Source: Limnohabitans sp. 103DPR2
GTDB lineage: Bacteria; Pseudomonadota; Gammaproteobacteria; Burkholderiales; Burkholderiaceae_C
Assembly: GCF_001412575.1 (NCBI RefSeq)
Contig: NZ_CP011834.1
Location: forward strand, 1,178,001-1,242,000
Length of the DNA: 64,000 nt
Reading direction: 5' to 3'
The notes beneath the pieces were generated by a model. The model was not told where the DNA came from and searched no databases. It saw only the letters and a program-made list of their open reading frames with translations. Shown one piece after another: positions 25,843 to 33,808 of this stretch. The position numbers and the translations under genes are program-made. Position 1 is the first letter of the stretch, and each line of letters opens with the position of its first letter.

Positions 25843-26883
25843 TTAGAAAGCTTCTTTTTCAGCTTCTAAATATGCAAGGCTGGTGTACTTGCCAATGTTG
25901 TTCTCAAAGCCCTGCATGTCTGTGGCACGTTTTTTCACGCGCGGGTCATTGAGAACCATCTGTTTGGCTTCAGCCTCTGACTTGCCATCTTTGACGGCCT
26001 GTAAGCAGGGCTCCCAAATGCCCGCCAAAAACTGGCCATAGGTCTCGAGTAAATTTTTAGCAGGTTGACCATGACCCGGCAGCCATAATTGCTGGCCTGC
26101 GTTGTCGCTGAGCGCTTTGAAATACTTGAAGGTGCCAGGGTAAGAGCCGTCATCGATGTTGGCAATGCGGTTGGCCATGGCAATGTCGCCCACGCTGGTG
26201 ACTTTGTCTTGAACCACTTCAACACACAAGTCGGCGTCGGTGTGGGCGCGGCCATAGTGATGCATGACCAAATCGACGTCGCCAAATTTGAACTTTTGGC
26301 CGTGGGTGACCACCTTGTTGGGCGGCACAGCCTTGGTGCCAGCCGAAGACTGATTGGTCCAACGCTCCATCAAAACACGCCAAGTATTGCCTTCGATGCC
26401 CTTGATGGTTTCTTGTGTCTTGGCCAAAGCGTAGATGGGCAACTGTGTGCCGTACTCTTCAGCAAAGGCATGATTGCCCAACCAATGGTCGCCATGGAAG
26501 TGGCTGTTGAACACGGCTACCACAGGCAAAGGCGTCACTTTTTTGATCATGCGAATGGCCATCTGGCCAATTTGTAAAGAGCTGCCGGAATCCAAAATGA
26601 TGACGCCCGCAGTGGTGACCACAAAGGTGACGTTGGACATCATGCCGCGATTTTCGGGCGTGGGAAATCCATCGGGTGCAAAGATCATCCACACATGTTT
26701 GGACAGTTGGATGGGCGGAATGTCTTTAACAGGTGGGCCCACCAAAAAGTCTTGCACATCAGCTGCAAAAGTTTGCAGCTCTGGCCACATGCCCACCAGC
26801 CCCGCGCCGATGGCGGATGCCCCCAAAAAAGTGCGACGTGGTAAGACCGGCGTTGCGTGCTGTTTCGTTTTGAAGTGGGTCAT
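25843..26883 (-). CDS. Periplasmic MBL-fold metallohydrolase, SoxH-like
   Basis: A 346-residue protein with a Tat-type signal (RRTFLGASAIGAGLVG, residues 16-31), which places the start at 26883. The metal motif FNSHFHGDHWLGNHAF has HxHxDH at residues 128-133; further histidines follow in YGRAHTDAD and LPGHGQP. It starts 13 bases after soxB. SoxH proteins in other sox operons are metallo-beta-lactamase-fold enzymes reported as dispensable thiol or ester hydrolases. The name is from context plus fold; the family is broad. Confidence 0.8.
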   Translation of the reverse strand: MTHFKTKQHATPVLPRRTFLGASAIGAGLVGMWPELQTFAADVQDFLVGPPVKDIPPIQLSKHVWMIFAPDGFPTPENRGMMSNVTFVVTTAGVIILDSGSSLQIGQMAIRMIKKVTPLPVVAVFNSHFHGDHWLGNHAFAEEYGTQLPIYALAKTQETIKGIEGNTWRVLMERWTNQSSAGTKAVPPNKVVTHGQKFKFGDVDLVMHHYGRAHTDADLCVEVVQDKVTSVGDIAMANRIANIDDGSYPGTFKYFKALSDNAGQQLWLPGHGQPAKNLLETYGQFLAGIWEPCLQAVKDGKSEAEAKQMVLNDPRVKKRATDMQGFENNIGKYTSLAYLEAEKEAF

Positions 26884-26896
26884 GAGAAGACTCCTG

Positions 26897-28633
26897 TTAG
26901 GCCACGTACCCTGGGTTGGGCAAGCCGCCCGTGATCTTGGGTGCATTCAGTTGACGGGGCTTGATGCGGCCGTTGGGTTGGGTTTTGAGCCATTGCTCCA
27001 CCACTTCCCACACTTGCTTGTTGCCTTGCGTGCGGGCTTCTTCGGCAACGGGAGCCCATCCAGCCACTTTGTATTTTTTGCCAGACTCAATGAGCTTGCC
27101 GTTCAGGCGCATTTCTTCGATGCGCTTGCCCATGCCTGCGGTGGGGTTGCAGTGGTATTGCAAGCCGCCCACACGCACCATGTCGCCACCTTGTTGGTAG
27201 TAGGGGTCTGGGTTGAACAGGTTGTCGCAAACGTCTTCAAGCACCGTCTTGATGGTTTCCCCGGTCATTTCAGTGACCGTGGCGTAAGAGTAAGTGGTGG
27301 CTGTCATGTCCAACAACCATTCCCTCGTGATGGCTTGGCCAGGCAAAAGAGTGGTGCCCCAACGGAAACCTGGCGAGAAGGCGATTTCGGCACCTTGAAC
27401 ATCCATCAAAGCATCGACCAACAGTTGGTCGCCCGTGCCATTGAAGTTGCCGCGTCGATACAAGAGGCCTTCAGAGATGCCCAGTTTTTCGTTCAGTTTG
27501 CTCTCGTAGGGCGCGCGAATTTTGGTAATCAGCGCATCCATCTCTTTGTCGGCGGGCAGCATGTTGGAAAACACTGGCAGCAATTTGTAACGAAAATCGG
27601 TGACGCGTTTTTCTTTGACTTCAAAGTCGAGCACGCCCAAGAACTTGCCGTTGGAGCCCGCGTTGGTGACGATGGTTTTGCCGCCTTTGTTGCTGACCAA
27701 GGTGGCCACGGGCATGCCGTCGTGTGTGTGGCCGCCCATGATGGCGTCGATGCCACTTACGCGGCTGGCCATCTTGAGGTCAACGTCCATGCCGTTGTGG
27801 CTGAGCACTACCACCACCTGCGCACCTTTGCCACGGGCTTCGTTCACCATGGCTTGCATGTTTTCGTCTTGAATGCCAAAGGCCCAATCGGCCACCATGT
27901 AGCGTGGGTTGGCAATGGGGGTGTAGGGGAAGGCTTGGCCAATGATGGCGCACTGCACACCATTGATTTCTTTGATGACGTAGGGCTTGAAGACGGGGTC
28001 GCCAAAGTCTTGGGTCTTGATGTTTTGCGCCACAAACTCAACTTTGCCGGCAAAATCTTTTTCAACAATTTCTTTCACGCGGTCCATGCCCAGTGTGAAT
28101 TCCCAGTGGCCCGTCATCACGTCTACGCCCAATAATTTGCAGGCGTCCACCATGTCTTGGCCGTTGGTCCAAAGGCATGTGCCTGAACCTTGCCATGTGT
28201 CACCGCCATCGAGCAACAGGGCGCCTGGTCGGCTGGCTTTCATGCGCTTGACCAAGGTGGCCAAGTGTGCAAAGCCACCGACCTTGCCATAGCGTGCTGC
28301 CGCTTTTTCGTAGTTCAGATAGGTGAGGGCATGGGCTTCGGAAGTGCCAGGCCGGATGTTGGCAAACTTGAGCAAATGCTCGCCCACCAAGTGGGGCAAG
28401 TTGCCCTTCATGCTGCCCAAACCCAGATTGATGCTGGGTTCGCGGAAATAAATGGGCTTGAGCTGTGCGTGGCAATCGGTCATGTGCAAGAAGGACACAT
28501 TGCCAAACTTGGGAATGTCGTACAAACCATTGGCCGCTGTGGCTGCATCGGCGTTAGCATAGGTGCCCATGCCCAAACCGGCCATGGTGCCTGCGCCCAT
28601 GACCTGCATAAATTCACGTTTAGAGAGGTTCAT
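26897..28633 (-). CDS. soxB: Thiosulfohydrolase SoxB
   Basis: A 578-residue periplasmic dimanganese hydrolase of the 5'-nucleotidase fold that removes sulfate from SoxY-bound S-sulfonate groups. It has a Tat-like leader (SKREFMQVMGAGTMAGL). Metal and active-site motifs: MTDCHAQLKP (Asp53, His55), LDGGDTWQGS (Asp145), GHWEFTLG (His176), LSHNGMD (His279) and MGGHTHDG (His302/His304). The SINLGLGSMKG loop is specific to SoxB. It follows soxX after 64 bases that contain a perfect hairpin, so its dose may be set separately from soxAX. Confidence 0.96.
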   Translation of the reverse strand: MNLSKREFMQVMGAGTMAGLGMGTYANADAATAANGLYDIPKFGNVSFLHMTDCHAQLKPIYFREPSINLGLGSMKGNLPHLVGEHLLKFANIRPGTSEAHALTYLNYEKAAARYGKVGGFAHLATLVKRMKASRPGALLLDGGDTWQGSGTCLWTNGQDMVDACKLLGVDVMTGHWEFTLGMDRVKEIVEKDFAGKVEFVAQNIKTQDFGDPVFKPYVIKEINGVQCAIIGQAFPYTPIANPRYMVADWAFGIQDENMQAMVNEARGKGAQVVVVLSHNGMDVDLKMASRVSGIDAIMGGHTHDGMPVATLVSNKGGKTIVTNAGSNGKFLGVLDFEVKEKRVTDFRYKLLPVFSNMLPADKEMDALITKIRAPYESKLNEKLGISEGLLYRRGNFNGTGDQLLVDALMDVQGAEIAFSPGFRWGTTLLPGQAITREWLLDMTATTYSYATVTEMTGETIKTVLEDVCDNLFNPDPYYQQGGDMVRVGGLQYHCNPTAGMGKRIEEMRLNGKLIESGKKYKVAGWAPVAEEARTQGNKQVWEVVEQWLKTQPNGRIKPRQLNAPKITGGLPNPGYVA

Positions 28634-28661
28634 ACTTCTGTCTTTGCTAATATATATGGGC

Positions 28662-28692
28662 TTTTAAAACCCGGATCGACCGGGTTTTAAAA
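28662..28692 (-). terminator. Perfect hairpin between soxX and soxB
   Basis: TTTTAAAACCCGG-atcga-CCGGGTTTTAAAA, a 13-bp perfect stem. The A/T ends give a T run on either strand. It begins 6 bases after the soxX stop. It may be a partial terminator or an mRNA-end stabiliser inside the sox operon. Confidence 0.8.
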
Positions 28693-28697
28693 CGGCT

Positions 28698-29363
28698 TTA
28701 TTTGTTGACGGGAGATTGAGGGTCCAGCAGCAATGCCACCAAGTGACGCACTTGATCTTCGGACAAGATGCCGTTGTGACCCGCACGTGGCATGTTGGAG
28801 CAAGCGTTGTAGGCTTTGGAATTCCAAATTTTGCCCCAGGTGTATTCCACAATCAGTTTGACATCTGGGCTATCGGGATTGCTGACGCTGCGAATTTTTC
28901 CGTAGTTGTAGAGGCTGGGGCCAATGGTGCCGTAGGAAATTTCTTTGGGGTCCATTTTGTGGCAGTTGTAGCAGTTGCCACCACTGACCGTTTTGGCATC
29001 ATCCGTGAAGGTGAGGCCGCGACCGTTTTGAGCGATTTTTTCGCCTTCTTTCCAATCGCCCAGGAACTTGCCGTTACTGGGCCACTTGATGGTTTTTAAG
29101 TTGGCCGCTTCTAGGGCTTGAGCCGTTTTCTCATCCAGAGGTTTGCCGCTGGCATCGGCTTCGCTGCAAGCCTGATTGGTTTCATCGATGTTGGACAAGA
29201 TGCTGGCTTTGACAATGCCTTGATCGCGGAATGAGGCTTTCATTATCTGCTGTGTGAGCGCCTTCAGGTCAGAGGCACTGGGCACAGATGCGCAACCAAC
29301 AGCCAGCAACGCTACAGCTGCGAGGGCCAGGCTGGTACGAAGTTTTGAATTCATTTTTTTCAT
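28698..29363 (-). CDS. soxX: Sulfur-oxidising cytochrome c subunit SoxX
   Basis: A 221-residue periplasmic monohaem cytochrome, the electron-accepting partner of SoxA. A lipobox-like LLAVGC ends at Cys24, so it may be membrane-anchored. The haem motif is CYNCH (Cys131, Cys134, His135); a methionine near the C terminus (NMPRAGHNG) is the likely sixth ligand, followed by ILSEDQVRHLVALLL. It is longer than the shortest SoxX proteins because of an N-terminal extension. It starts 15 bases after soxA, in the canonical soxYZAXB order. Confidence 0.95.
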   Translation of the reverse strand: MKKMNSKLRTSLALAAVALLAVGCASVPSASDLKALTQQIMKASFRDQGIVKASILSNIDETNQACSEADASGKPLDEKTAQALEAANLKTIKWPSNGKFLGDWKEGEKIAQNGRGLTFTDDAKTVSGGNCYNCHKMDPKEISYGTIGPSLYNYGKIRSVSNPDSPDVKLIVEYTWGKIWNSKAYNACSNMPRAGHNGILSEDQVRHLVALLLDPQSPVNK

Positions 29364-29378
29364 GGCATGGACTCCGAT

Positions 29379-30182
29379 TTAGCGCTTGATGGCGGGGGCA
29401 ATGGACGCAGAGCCTTGAGAATTCACGCCCAAGTAAACGCCCAAGGCAATGGTGGCATCACTGCCAAAACCAGGGTAGGGGAAGCGCTGCTGACGGTAGC
29501 AATCGTTGAGGCGTTGCTGCATGCCCCACATCTGTCCATTCGAGACACGATAGGCCGGCCATGCGGCAAAGCCAATGCCATCACCCGGATTTTTGGTGAG
29601 GTTGGGCAGGTCCTGCAGGCGAATGCGTTTGCCATCTTCTGCATGGCAAGAGGCACAGGCGAAGTCATGCGGTCCACCGCGTTGGAAGAACAAGCGCTTA
29701 CCGACTTCGTAAAAAGTTTTCTCTGACGCATGGGCTTGCGACAGGTTGAATTTCATGCCTTTGGATTCGGCTGCCAACCAAGTGGCCAAGGCCGTGACAT
29801 TGACTTGTTCGCCTTTGCCAAAGGGCGTCTTGGCAATTTCGGCGGCATTGAAGCCCTGCAAGGTTTCCATGCAGGTGAGCAGCCTCGACTCCATATCTTG
29901 CACACGCCCAGTGTCCGCAAAATATTTGGGCAACTCGACAAAGACGCCTTTGTAGACACCGGGGCCTTTGCCTAAATCACATTTTTCAAGCGAGGCATTT
30001 TTGGGGCCGCGTTTTTGAGTCCACAAACCTTCGCCTTTGGCTTCGAACAAGTCGGCGGGGTTGCCGTCTTGCAACATGGCGCGGTATTCGTCAATGCCTT
30101 GACTGGCGGTTTTTTGAGCCAAGCTGCTGAGACTGAGGGCCATTAAACCTGCAGCCAAAAAGAAGGAGAGTTTTTGCTTCAT
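29379..30182 (-). CDS. soxA: L-cysteine S-thiosulfotransferase subunit SoxA, monohaem form
   Basis: A 267-residue periplasmic protein with a signal peptide ending SLAQ. With SoxX it joins thiosulfate to the SoxY cysteine oxidatively. The only CxxCH is CASCH (Cys176-His180). The N-terminal haem of dihaem SoxA is missing; Cys68 and Cys104 remain and could form the disulfide known from monohaem SoxA. The active cysteine is Cys228 in NDCYRQQRFP, whose thiolate is the persulfide-modified haem ligand. The domain ends PGFGSDATIALGVYLG, as in the family. Confidence 0.95.
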   Translation of the reverse strand: MKQKLSFFLAAGLMALSLSSLAQKTASQGIDEYRAMLQDGNPADLFEAKGEGLWTQKRGPKNASLEKCDLGKGPGVYKGVFVELPKYFADTGRVQDMESRLLTCMETLQGFNAAEIAKTPFGKGEQVNVTALATWLAAESKGMKFNLSQAHASEKTFYEVGKRLFFQRGGPHDFACASCHAEDGKRIRLQDLPNLTKNPGDGIGFAAWPAYRVSNGQMWGMQQRLNDCYRQQRFPYPGFGSDATIALGVYLGVNSQGSASIAPAIKR

Positions 30183-30260
30183 GTGCGCCTCAATGTGTCA
30201 ACTTCAAAAACTGAAAAAGGGTGAAGATTGCGCTTCACCCTTGATGTGCAACTTGGTGAC

Positions 30261-30572
30261 TTAGGACACCGTGGCTTCGTCGGTGCGGGTGTCACCCTTG
30301 CTGTCTTTCCATGTGACTGCAATTTTGTCACCGGCTTTAGCGCCTTTGACTGCAAATTGCAAAAATGGATTTTTGGATACAGCGGGTCCCCATTCAGCGG
30401 CCAAAACGGGTTTGCCGTTGTGTGTCGCAGTAACTTCTTGAATGAACCATGCAGGTACTGTTTTGCCAGCCGCATCTTTGCGCTGACCGGATTCCATTTC
30501 GTGACTCATCAGAACACGAACAGTTGCTTTATCACCAGAGGCTTGGGCGCGAATGCGCATTGGATCTGCCAT
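30261..30572 (-). CDS. soxZ: Thiosulfate carrier subunit SoxZ
   Basis: A 103-residue protein without its own signal peptide; it forms a heterodimer with SoxY and is exported with it. The immunoglobulin-like fold is recognised from MRIRAQ, VRVLMSHEMESG, FIQEVTATHNGKPVL and KNPFLQFAVKG. An AGGAG site lies 8 bases before the ATG. It follows soxY after 43 bases. Confidence 0.96.
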   Translation of the reverse strand: MADPMRIRAQASGDKATVRVLMSHEMESGQRKDAAGKTVPAWFIQEVTATHNGKPVLAAEWGPAVSKNPFLQFAVKGAKAGDKIAVTWKDSKGDTRTDEATVS

Positions 30573-30615
30573 TTTTTTCTCCTGATATATGTAAATGAAC
30601 TAAGGTGTGAAGGGC

Positions 30616-31071
30616 TTAACCGCCGCACCCACCCAAAGTGACTTTGACTTCTTTCTTGGCGAACAAAGCCTTGCCGTCAGCCATGATGGCCACAGCGTAG
30701 ACATCAGATGATTGGCCCATCTTGGCACGTGTAGAGAAATTGGCTTCGACAGCATCGCTTACGTGGAACATGGCCACCAATGCTGCGGGGTTCTTTTCGA
30801 CCAAGACCAACATTTGCTTGACACCTGGCAATGTGGTGCTGGCACCCAAAGGAACCACAGCGCCATTTTCTGCAATGTCAGGACCTGTGATGGAAACATC
30901 TTTGCTTTCAGCAATGGCGCCACCGCCGTAGGCCTTCACTGCGTCTTGAACCGACTTGGCATCGAAGCCGGTTTTGTTAAAGGCTGCGTGAGCAAATTGA
31001 GGGAAGCCAGCAGAAGCCAGCAAGCCTGCAACCACCATGCTCTGTTTGATTGTCTCGCGACGAGTTTGCAT
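30616..31071 (-). CDS. soxY: Thiosulfate carrier subunit SoxY
   Basis: A 151-residue sulfur carrier. Residues 1-30 are a Tat-type leader (RRETIKQSM then a hydrophobic stretch ending AHA), in keeping with export of the folded SoxYZ pair. The C-terminal swinging arm is GGCGG, and Cys149 carries the sulfur substrate through the cycle. An AAGGAG site precedes the ATG. It stands 85 bases after soxD. Confidence 0.97.
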   Translation of the reverse strand: MQTRRETIKQSMVVAGLLASAGFPQFAHAAFNKTGFDAKSVQDAVKAYGGGAIAESKDVSITGPDIAENGAVVPLGASTTLPGVKQMLVLVEKNPAALVAMFHVSDAVEANFSTRAKMGQSSDVYAVAIMADGKALFAKKEVKVTLGGCGG

Positions 31072-31156
31072 CTGATTCTCCTTGTGAATAAGTTGATGCT
31101 ATTGAAATCTGCGTCAAAGTCAATTCAGTTAAACCTGATGAACTTTGACCTTTTTT

Positions 31157-32251
31157 TTACTTTTGGCTGCCGTTGGCAATCCACTCAGCAATGAGCTTCG
31201 CGTCTGCATCGCTTAAGTTTTGTGCAGGCATGGGGATGGCACCCCACACACCTGAACCGCCTGACTTGATTTTGCCTGCAATGTAATCAACTTTGCCTGG
31301 ATATTTTTTCGCAATGTCGTTAAAGCCTGGACCCACTATTTTCTTGTCGATACCGTGGCATGCCGTACAGACGTTTTTGCTCAACAGGGCCATGACAGCT
31401 TTGTTGTCAGCTTTGCCATCTGCCGCTTTGGCGGGTGTGGCTGGCGCTGTACTGGTCGCAGGAGCGCTTGTACTTGTTTTGCCAGTACTGCCTTCTGGCT
31501 TGGTGGTGTCGACGCCTTTTTGCTGACCGACCATGCGATTTTGTTCACTCAAGTTGCCATGGGCATTGCGTGCAAAGTCGGGCAAGAAAGAGGCCACTTT
31601 GGCTTCGGGTTTGCAATCCTTCATGCAAATCGTGTTTTGCGTATCGGGTTTGCTGGTACCACCAAATTCTTTGCCTGGCCACATGGCGTGTGCGGTGGTC
31701 ATGCCATTGCGGTTGGGCATCCGTTTTTGCACCTCGGCAATATTTTTGTTTGACAGCACATAGTCATCGGGCACCACGCCAGCCAAGTTCAATAAGAAAC
31801 CTGTCACTGCGTAGACTTCTTCTGTGGTGAGTGTCTTGGGATTGGTCCAAGGCATGGCACGGTTGATGTAGTCCCACAAGGTTGACACCGTGGCCACCTT
31901 CATGATGGTGGTGCGTCCGGGGAAGTCTGTGCGCGTGAGGTTGGCCACACGGCCGGTTTTGATGTCTTCGGCAGTGGTGCCACCAATCAATGGGCTGAAG
32001 ACCTCATTGGATTCACCAAAAATACCGTGACATTGCGCACATTTGGCTTCCCAAACATCTTGGCCTTTGGCCACAGAACCAGAGCCTACAGGCAAGCCTT
32101 TAAAGTCGGGACGAACATCAATGTCCCAAGCTGCCACTTCTTTGGGGGTGGCGTCTCGTCCTACGCCTGGATATTTGGTGCTTTGTGCAAAGGCAGATGC
32201 AAAGGACAGGCCGATGGCGATGGCCAGAACAATCTTAGGAAACTTGAACAT
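31157..32251 (-). CDS. soxD: Sulfane dehydrogenase cytochrome subunit SoxD
   Basis: A 364-residue periplasmic dihaem cytochrome. After a signal peptide ending SAFAQ, domain one has CAQCH (Cys71-His75) and the SoxD-type segments PLIGGTTAEDIKTGRV and DYINRAMPW. An Ala/Pro/Thr/Ser-rich linker (about residues 255-285) joins it to domain two with CTACH and a late methionine (IPMPAQ). With SoxC it removes six electrons from the SoxY-bound sulfane sulfur. Its start overlaps the soxC stop by 17 bases, so synthesis is coupled. Confidence 0.94.
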   Translation of the reverse strand: MFKFPKIVLAIAIGLSFASAFAQSTKYPGVGRDATPKEVAAWDIDVRPDFKGLPVGSGSVAKGQDVWEAKCAQCHGIFGESNEVFSPLIGGTTAEDIKTGRVANLTRTDFPGRTTIMKVATVSTLWDYINRAMPWTNPKTLTTEEVYAVTGFLLNLAGVVPDDYVLSNKNIAEVQKRMPNRNGMTTAHAMWPGKEFGGTSKPDTQNTICMKDCKPEAKVASFLPDFARNAHGNLSEQNRMVGQQKGVDTTKPEGSTGKTSTSAPATSTAPATPAKAADGKADNKAVMALLSKNVCTACHGIDKKIVGPGFNDIAKKYPGKVDYIAGKIKSGGSGVWGAIPMPAQNLSDADAKLIAEWIANGSQK

Positions 32252-33623
32252 TTTTCACCTCGCCATTTTCTTGCACCAACCATGACTGAATGGCATTGTT
32301 GTGATAAATAGAACGTGTACCGCGAACATCGCGCAGTTGCTTGTACATGGGTTGAACGTACCCAGTTTCGTCTTGTGCGCGGCTTTGGATGATGGCGGGT
32401 TTGCCATCCCAGACCCAATCCAAATTGAAGCGGGTGAGCGCTTTTGACAGTACGGGTGTTTCGAGCCTTGCTTGACGCCAATTGCGGCCGCCATCAGTTG
32501 ACACGTCGACGCGTTTGATCTTGCCTTTACCTGACCAAGCCAAGCCGGTGATGTTGTAAAAACCTTTGTCCAACAAAACTTGACCGCCGGAGGGTGTGGT
32601 GACCACGCTCTTGCATTCTTGAATGTTGGTGTATTGACGGTGCAGTCCACTGGGTTGTAAATCGATGTAATGAATGGCTTCGTCTTTGGCTGCGTATGGC
32701 TGATCACCCACTTCAACGCGTCGCAGGTATTTGACCCAACTGACACCTTGAACACCCGGCACAACCAAGCGCAAGGGGTAGCCGTTTTCTGGACGCAGCA
32801 TTTCGCCGTTTTGGCCATAGGCCACCAACACTTCACCTGATGTGATCAGGCTCATGGGAATGGTACGAGTCATGGCTGAGCCGTCGCCGCCTTCGGCCAA
32901 TACGAACTTGCCATTTTTCAAATCGGCACCCGCCAATTCAAGCAGGGTGATGAGCGGAACGCCTGTGAATTCACTGCAAGACAACATGCCGTGTGTGTAT
33001 TGCACTGTGGGCACCGCCACATTGCCCCAATCAACCGCCGTATTGGCGCCGCATTCAATGAAGTGAAAACGTGATACGGATGGCAAGCGCATGATTTCGT
33101 CCATGGTAAAAACCTTGGGGTTTTTCACCATGCCGTTGATCATGAAGCGATGTTTGGAGGGGTCGATGTCCCACCAGCCTTGATGGTGACGCTCAAAGTG
33201 CAGGCCGCTGGGCGTGACGATGCCAAACAAAGATTGCAAGGGTGCAAAAGAAACGGATGCCTGTGTGGTTTGTGTCAAACCAGGGCTTTGGCGTCGTTGC
33301 AAATTGGATTCGTACTTGGAGGGTTTGCCGTAACCCTCTGTGGCAACACCCTGGCCAAGTCCAGTGGCGTGTGCGGGCAAATTCAAAATGTTGGGGTCAC
33401 CACCCTCAGTAGGGATGGGGTTGCCTTGGGCCCAGGCATTGGCGGGCGCTGCAACTGCTGCAACACCTGCCGCTGTTGCTGTAGAGGCTGCTGCAAAAGC
33501 ACGACGAATGAAGTCACGTCGACCTTGTTTGCCTTCAGCAAAAACCGTTTTGACACCAGCTGGGGTTAAGAAATTTTCAGGGGCTTTTTGGACCCGTCCT
33601 GAGGAATTGAATCGCTCTGTCAC
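32235..33623 (-). CDS. soxC: Sulfane dehydrogenase molybdenum subunit SoxC
   Basis: A 462-residue periplasmic sulfite-oxidase-family molybdoenzyme. A Tat leader (RRDFIRR, residues 35-41, then an Ala-rich stretch ending AWAQ) exports it with its cofactor. The Moco-binding cysteine is in FIECGANTAVDWGN, and GVQGVSWVKYLRRVEV is typical. I choose the GTG at 33623 because AAGGAG lies 5 bases before it; a GTG ten codons upstream has no such site. With SoxD it makes the pathway complete, so no sulfur globules are expected. It heads the soxCDYZAXB operon. Confidence 0.93.
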   Translation of the reverse strand: MTERFNSSGRVQKAPENFLTPAGVKTVFAEGKQGRRDFIRRAFAAASTATAAGVAAVAAPANAWAQGNPIPTEGGDPNILNLPAHATGLGQGVATEGYGKPSKYESNLQRRQSPGLTQTTQASVSFAPLQSLFGIVTPSGLHFERHHQGWWDIDPSKHRFMINGMVKNPKVFTMDEIMRLPSVSRFHFIECGANTAVDWGNVAVPTVQYTHGMLSCSEFTGVPLITLLELAGADLKNGKFVLAEGGDGSAMTRTIPMSLITSGEVLVAYGQNGEMLRPENGYPLRLVVPGVQGVSWVKYLRRVEVGDQPYAAKDEAIHYIDLQPSGLHRQYTNIQECKSVVTTPSGGQVLLDKGFYNITGLAWSGKGKIKRVDVSTDGGRNWRQARLETPVLSKALTRFNLDWVWDGKPAIIQSRAQDETGYVQPMYKQLRDVRGTRSIYHNNAIQSWLVQENGEVKNVQVS

Positions 33624-33666
33624 GTTATCTCCTTGGTCAGCATTGGCAATCACATTGTTGGTTTAT

Positions 33667-33682
33667 ATAAGCCAATGCTTAT
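33667..33682. promoter_or_regulatory. ArsR-type dyad in the soxC promoter region
   Basis: ATAAG-ccaatg-CTTAT inverted repeat 44 bases upstream of the soxC GTG, in an A/T-rich stretch. It is a candidate site for the SoxR-like repressor encoded at 41978. Confidence 0.35.
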
Positions 33683-33758
33683 TTATACGGCGTGATTCTC
33701 AGCTGTGTGGCTGAACTCAAAATTACAAAAAGTTTGTGTCTGATTGTGATTGACATGC

Positions 33759-33794
33759 GCACAGAGGAATTGATTTAAATCAATTCCTCTGTGC
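33759..33794. repeat. Perfect 36-bp palindrome with an FNR-box core
   Basis: Eighteen bases on each side of 33776/33777 are exact reverse complements. The centre is TTGATTTAAATCAA (33770-33783), a perfect FNR/ANR consensus. It begins 14 bases after the OmpP1 stop and lies about 136 bases upstream of soxC. It could be a regulator site, a terminator stem for OmpP1 (no clear T tract), or both. Confidence 0.8.
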
Positions 33795-33808
33795 AACGTA
33801 AAAAGTGC

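Noticed and set aside
26474..28135. 553-codon open frame on the plus strand across soxH and soxB
   Set aside because: It is antisense to two strongly supported genes, has no recognisable domain and arises from the codon bias of the real genes.
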